DNA of 7,112 nt, from assembly GCA_026415595.1 (NCBI GenBank), contig JAOAGU010000008.1:1-7112 (forward strand). The letters run 5' to 3'. Positions 5,964-7,112 of this stretch are shown piece after piece. The translations under genes were made by a program, and so were the position numbers. Position 1 is the first letter of the stretch; the number at the start of each line of letters is the position of its first letter. Source of the DNA: Thermodesulfovibrio sp. Its GTDB lineage: Bacteria; Nitrospirota; Thermodesulfovibrionia; Thermodesulfovibrionales; Thermodesulfovibrionaceae. The notes beneath the pieces are model-generated. The model had not been told where the DNA came from, searched no databases, and saw only the letters and a program-made list of their open reading frames with translations.

Positions 5964-7112
5964 ATGAGTAAAGAACGAAGAGGATTAGTTTTAATCCTAT
6001 TTGTCTTTGTTTTAGCCTTTGCTCTGATAGCCTCGCAGGGTATTTCCCAGCAAAAGCCATTTATTGCTAAGGGATGTTCTCTTCCTGGCTGTCATACTGC
6101 AAAAGCAGGAGAGTTATGGGGTAATGTAAAGACAGTTTCTGGAAAGGCTGAAATGATTCAGATTGACACAGGAGCCCTGTGGACTGTCAAGTTTGATGCG
6201 AATACTAAACTTAAAAACTGGAATCAACCAATCAGCAAATTACCCAAGGAAAAAGAGATAGCAATAACCTATGTAGAGAAAAATGGCGAACTTTATGCTA
6301 CCTTTATCAATGTAAAGCCTCCAGTTGCAGTTGATCCTGCAAAGGTAGTGAAAGTAGCTGAAATGAAAAGGATTTGGGATGAAAAAAAGGCGCTTATAAT
6401 TGACTGTAGGCCTGCTGGAAGATATAATGAAGGACACATTCCAGGGTCAATTCATATCTGGTTTGCGGAGTTTGACAAGCACATTGACAAACTACCACAG
6501 GACAAAAACCATCCAATAGTTTATTATTGTCAAGGACCTACTTGAGCTCTCACACCTTCATCTGCTCGGAGAGCAGAAGCATTAGGCTACACCAATGTAA
6601 AGCAGTTTGTAGATGGTCTGCCTGAATGGAAAAAGCAGGGTTATCCTGTTGCATCCACAGTTAAATATTTACAGGAACTTATCAGTAAAGATATTCCTCA
6701 TGTTTTAGTTGATGTAAGACAGAAAGAACAGGCAGAAAAAGAACACATAAAAGGTGCTGTTAATATACCCTTAGAGGAACTTGCAAAGGCTCAGAAAAGA
6801 TTTCCAAAACAGAAAAACGCGCCTGTGATAATTTACTGCACTAAGGACAATCTTTCTCAAAAAGCTTTTGATATCATAAGAAAATGGGGATATGTAAACA
6901 CCTCCTATCTTGTAGGCGGAATAGATGCATGGAAACAGGCTGGTGGAGAAGTTTTAACTGGTCAATTAAAGAAAGAGATTGTTTATGTTCCTAAGCCAAA
7001 ACCAGGAACAATAGGTATAGAGGAGTTCAAGAAGATTACAGGAAAAATTCCAAAGAATGTAATAATTCTTGATGTAAGAGACCCTGAAGAAACTCAGATG
7101 GGAGTTATTAAG
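5964..7112 (+). CDS. Exported multi-domain rhodanese, probable selenoprotein with in-frame TGA (3' partial)
   Basis: The frame starts at ATG 5964 (AGGAGGTG 5952-5959) and is open to the window end except for one TGA at 6543-6545 (codon 194). Residues 7-23 are a signal or anchor segment. GCSLPGCHTA (37-46) contains CX4CH, a known though uncommon haem-c motif. Residues about 55-118 form an unnamed beta-rich segment. Rhodanese-like domain 1 (about 127-229) has LIIDCRPAGRYNEGHIPGS, then PIVYYCQGPT, the TGA, then ALTPSSARRAEALGY and DGLPEWKKQGYPV. Domain 2 (about 230-330) has VLVDVRQKEQAEKEHIKGA, the loop YCTKDNLSQKA (Cys292) and VGGIDAWKQAGGEV. Domain 3 begins near 349 with ILDVRDPEE and is cut off. 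Reading through the TGA gives one seamless rhodanese domain, and a SECIS-like hairpin follows, so selenocysteine at 194 is the best reading. A Cys-to-stop mutation cannot be excluded. The substrate is unknown. Confidence 0.82.
6543..6577 (+). promoter_or_regulatory. Candidate bacterial SECIS element downstream of in-frame TGA
   Basis: TGA (6543-6545) is followed by a perfect 7-bp stem, TCTGCTC (6561-6567) with GAGCAGA (6571-6577), capped by the triloop GGA (6568-6570). The loop begins 22 bases after the TGA. Known bacterial SECIS elements lie just 3' of the UGA in the coding region, with a small apical loop carrying G in its first positions about 16-37 bases from the UGA, where SelB binds; this hairpin fits all of that. 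A competing pairing exists: GCTCTC (6546-6551) with GAGAGC (6569-6574). No folding calculation was run. Confidence 0.7.

Noticed and set aside
5964..6545. A complete 193-residue protein ending at TGA 6543
   Set aside because: It would end in the middle of a rhodanese active-site loop, while the rest of that domain and further domains continue in the same frame behind a SECIS-like hairpin.

Overview
The window looks like an AT-rich chromosomal segment of an anaerobic, probably thermophilic, sulfur-metabolising bacterium. A member of Nitrospirota close to Thermodesulfovibrio is my best guess. That rests on codon bias (A/T-rich, many AGA and ATA codons), lysine-rich proteins and periplasmic rhodaneses. 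It is an inference from style, not from a database match.

Bases 1-4291 form one tightly packed plus-strand translation/membrane-biogenesis operon: the end of thrS, then infC, rpmI, rpmH, yidD, yidC and mnmE. It looks like two classic clusters joined together: thrS-infC-rpmI(-rplT) and rpmH(-rnpA)-yidD-yidC-mnmE. Both rplT and rnpA, the genes expected at the seam and just after it, are missing. Translational coupling is extreme. The infC reading frame has no ATG/GTG/TTG start before its first conserved block. It appears to begin at an AUA codon that overlaps the thrS stop (ATAG at 233-236). rpmH and yidD overlap by 19 bases, and yidC and mnmE share GTGA.

Bases 4296-5787 carry two minus-strand genes for exported proteins. 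One is a parvulin-type (SurA/PrsA-like) folding lipoprotein whose two usual catalytic histidines are replaced. The other is a small single-domain periplasmic rhodanese with an intact CxxGxR loop. A strong GC-rich hairpin lies between them.

Bases 5788-5963 are a divergent promoter region with a good sigma-70-type promoter on each strand and a 7-bp inverted repeat over one -10 box. From 5964 to the window end runs the most interesting gene: an exported protein with a possible CX4CH haem-c site and three rhodanese-like domains. Its first domain is interrupted by an in-frame TGA at 6543-6545, inside the active-site loop. The same frame stays open and clearly rhodanese-like for another 189 codons, to the window edge. 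A hairpin with a GGA loop starts 15 bases after the TGA and fits the bacterial SECIS pattern. I read this as a selenocysteine-containing periplasmic rhodanese, divergently paired with a non-selenium rhodanese. Together they suggest a periplasmic sulfur- or selenium-transfer function.
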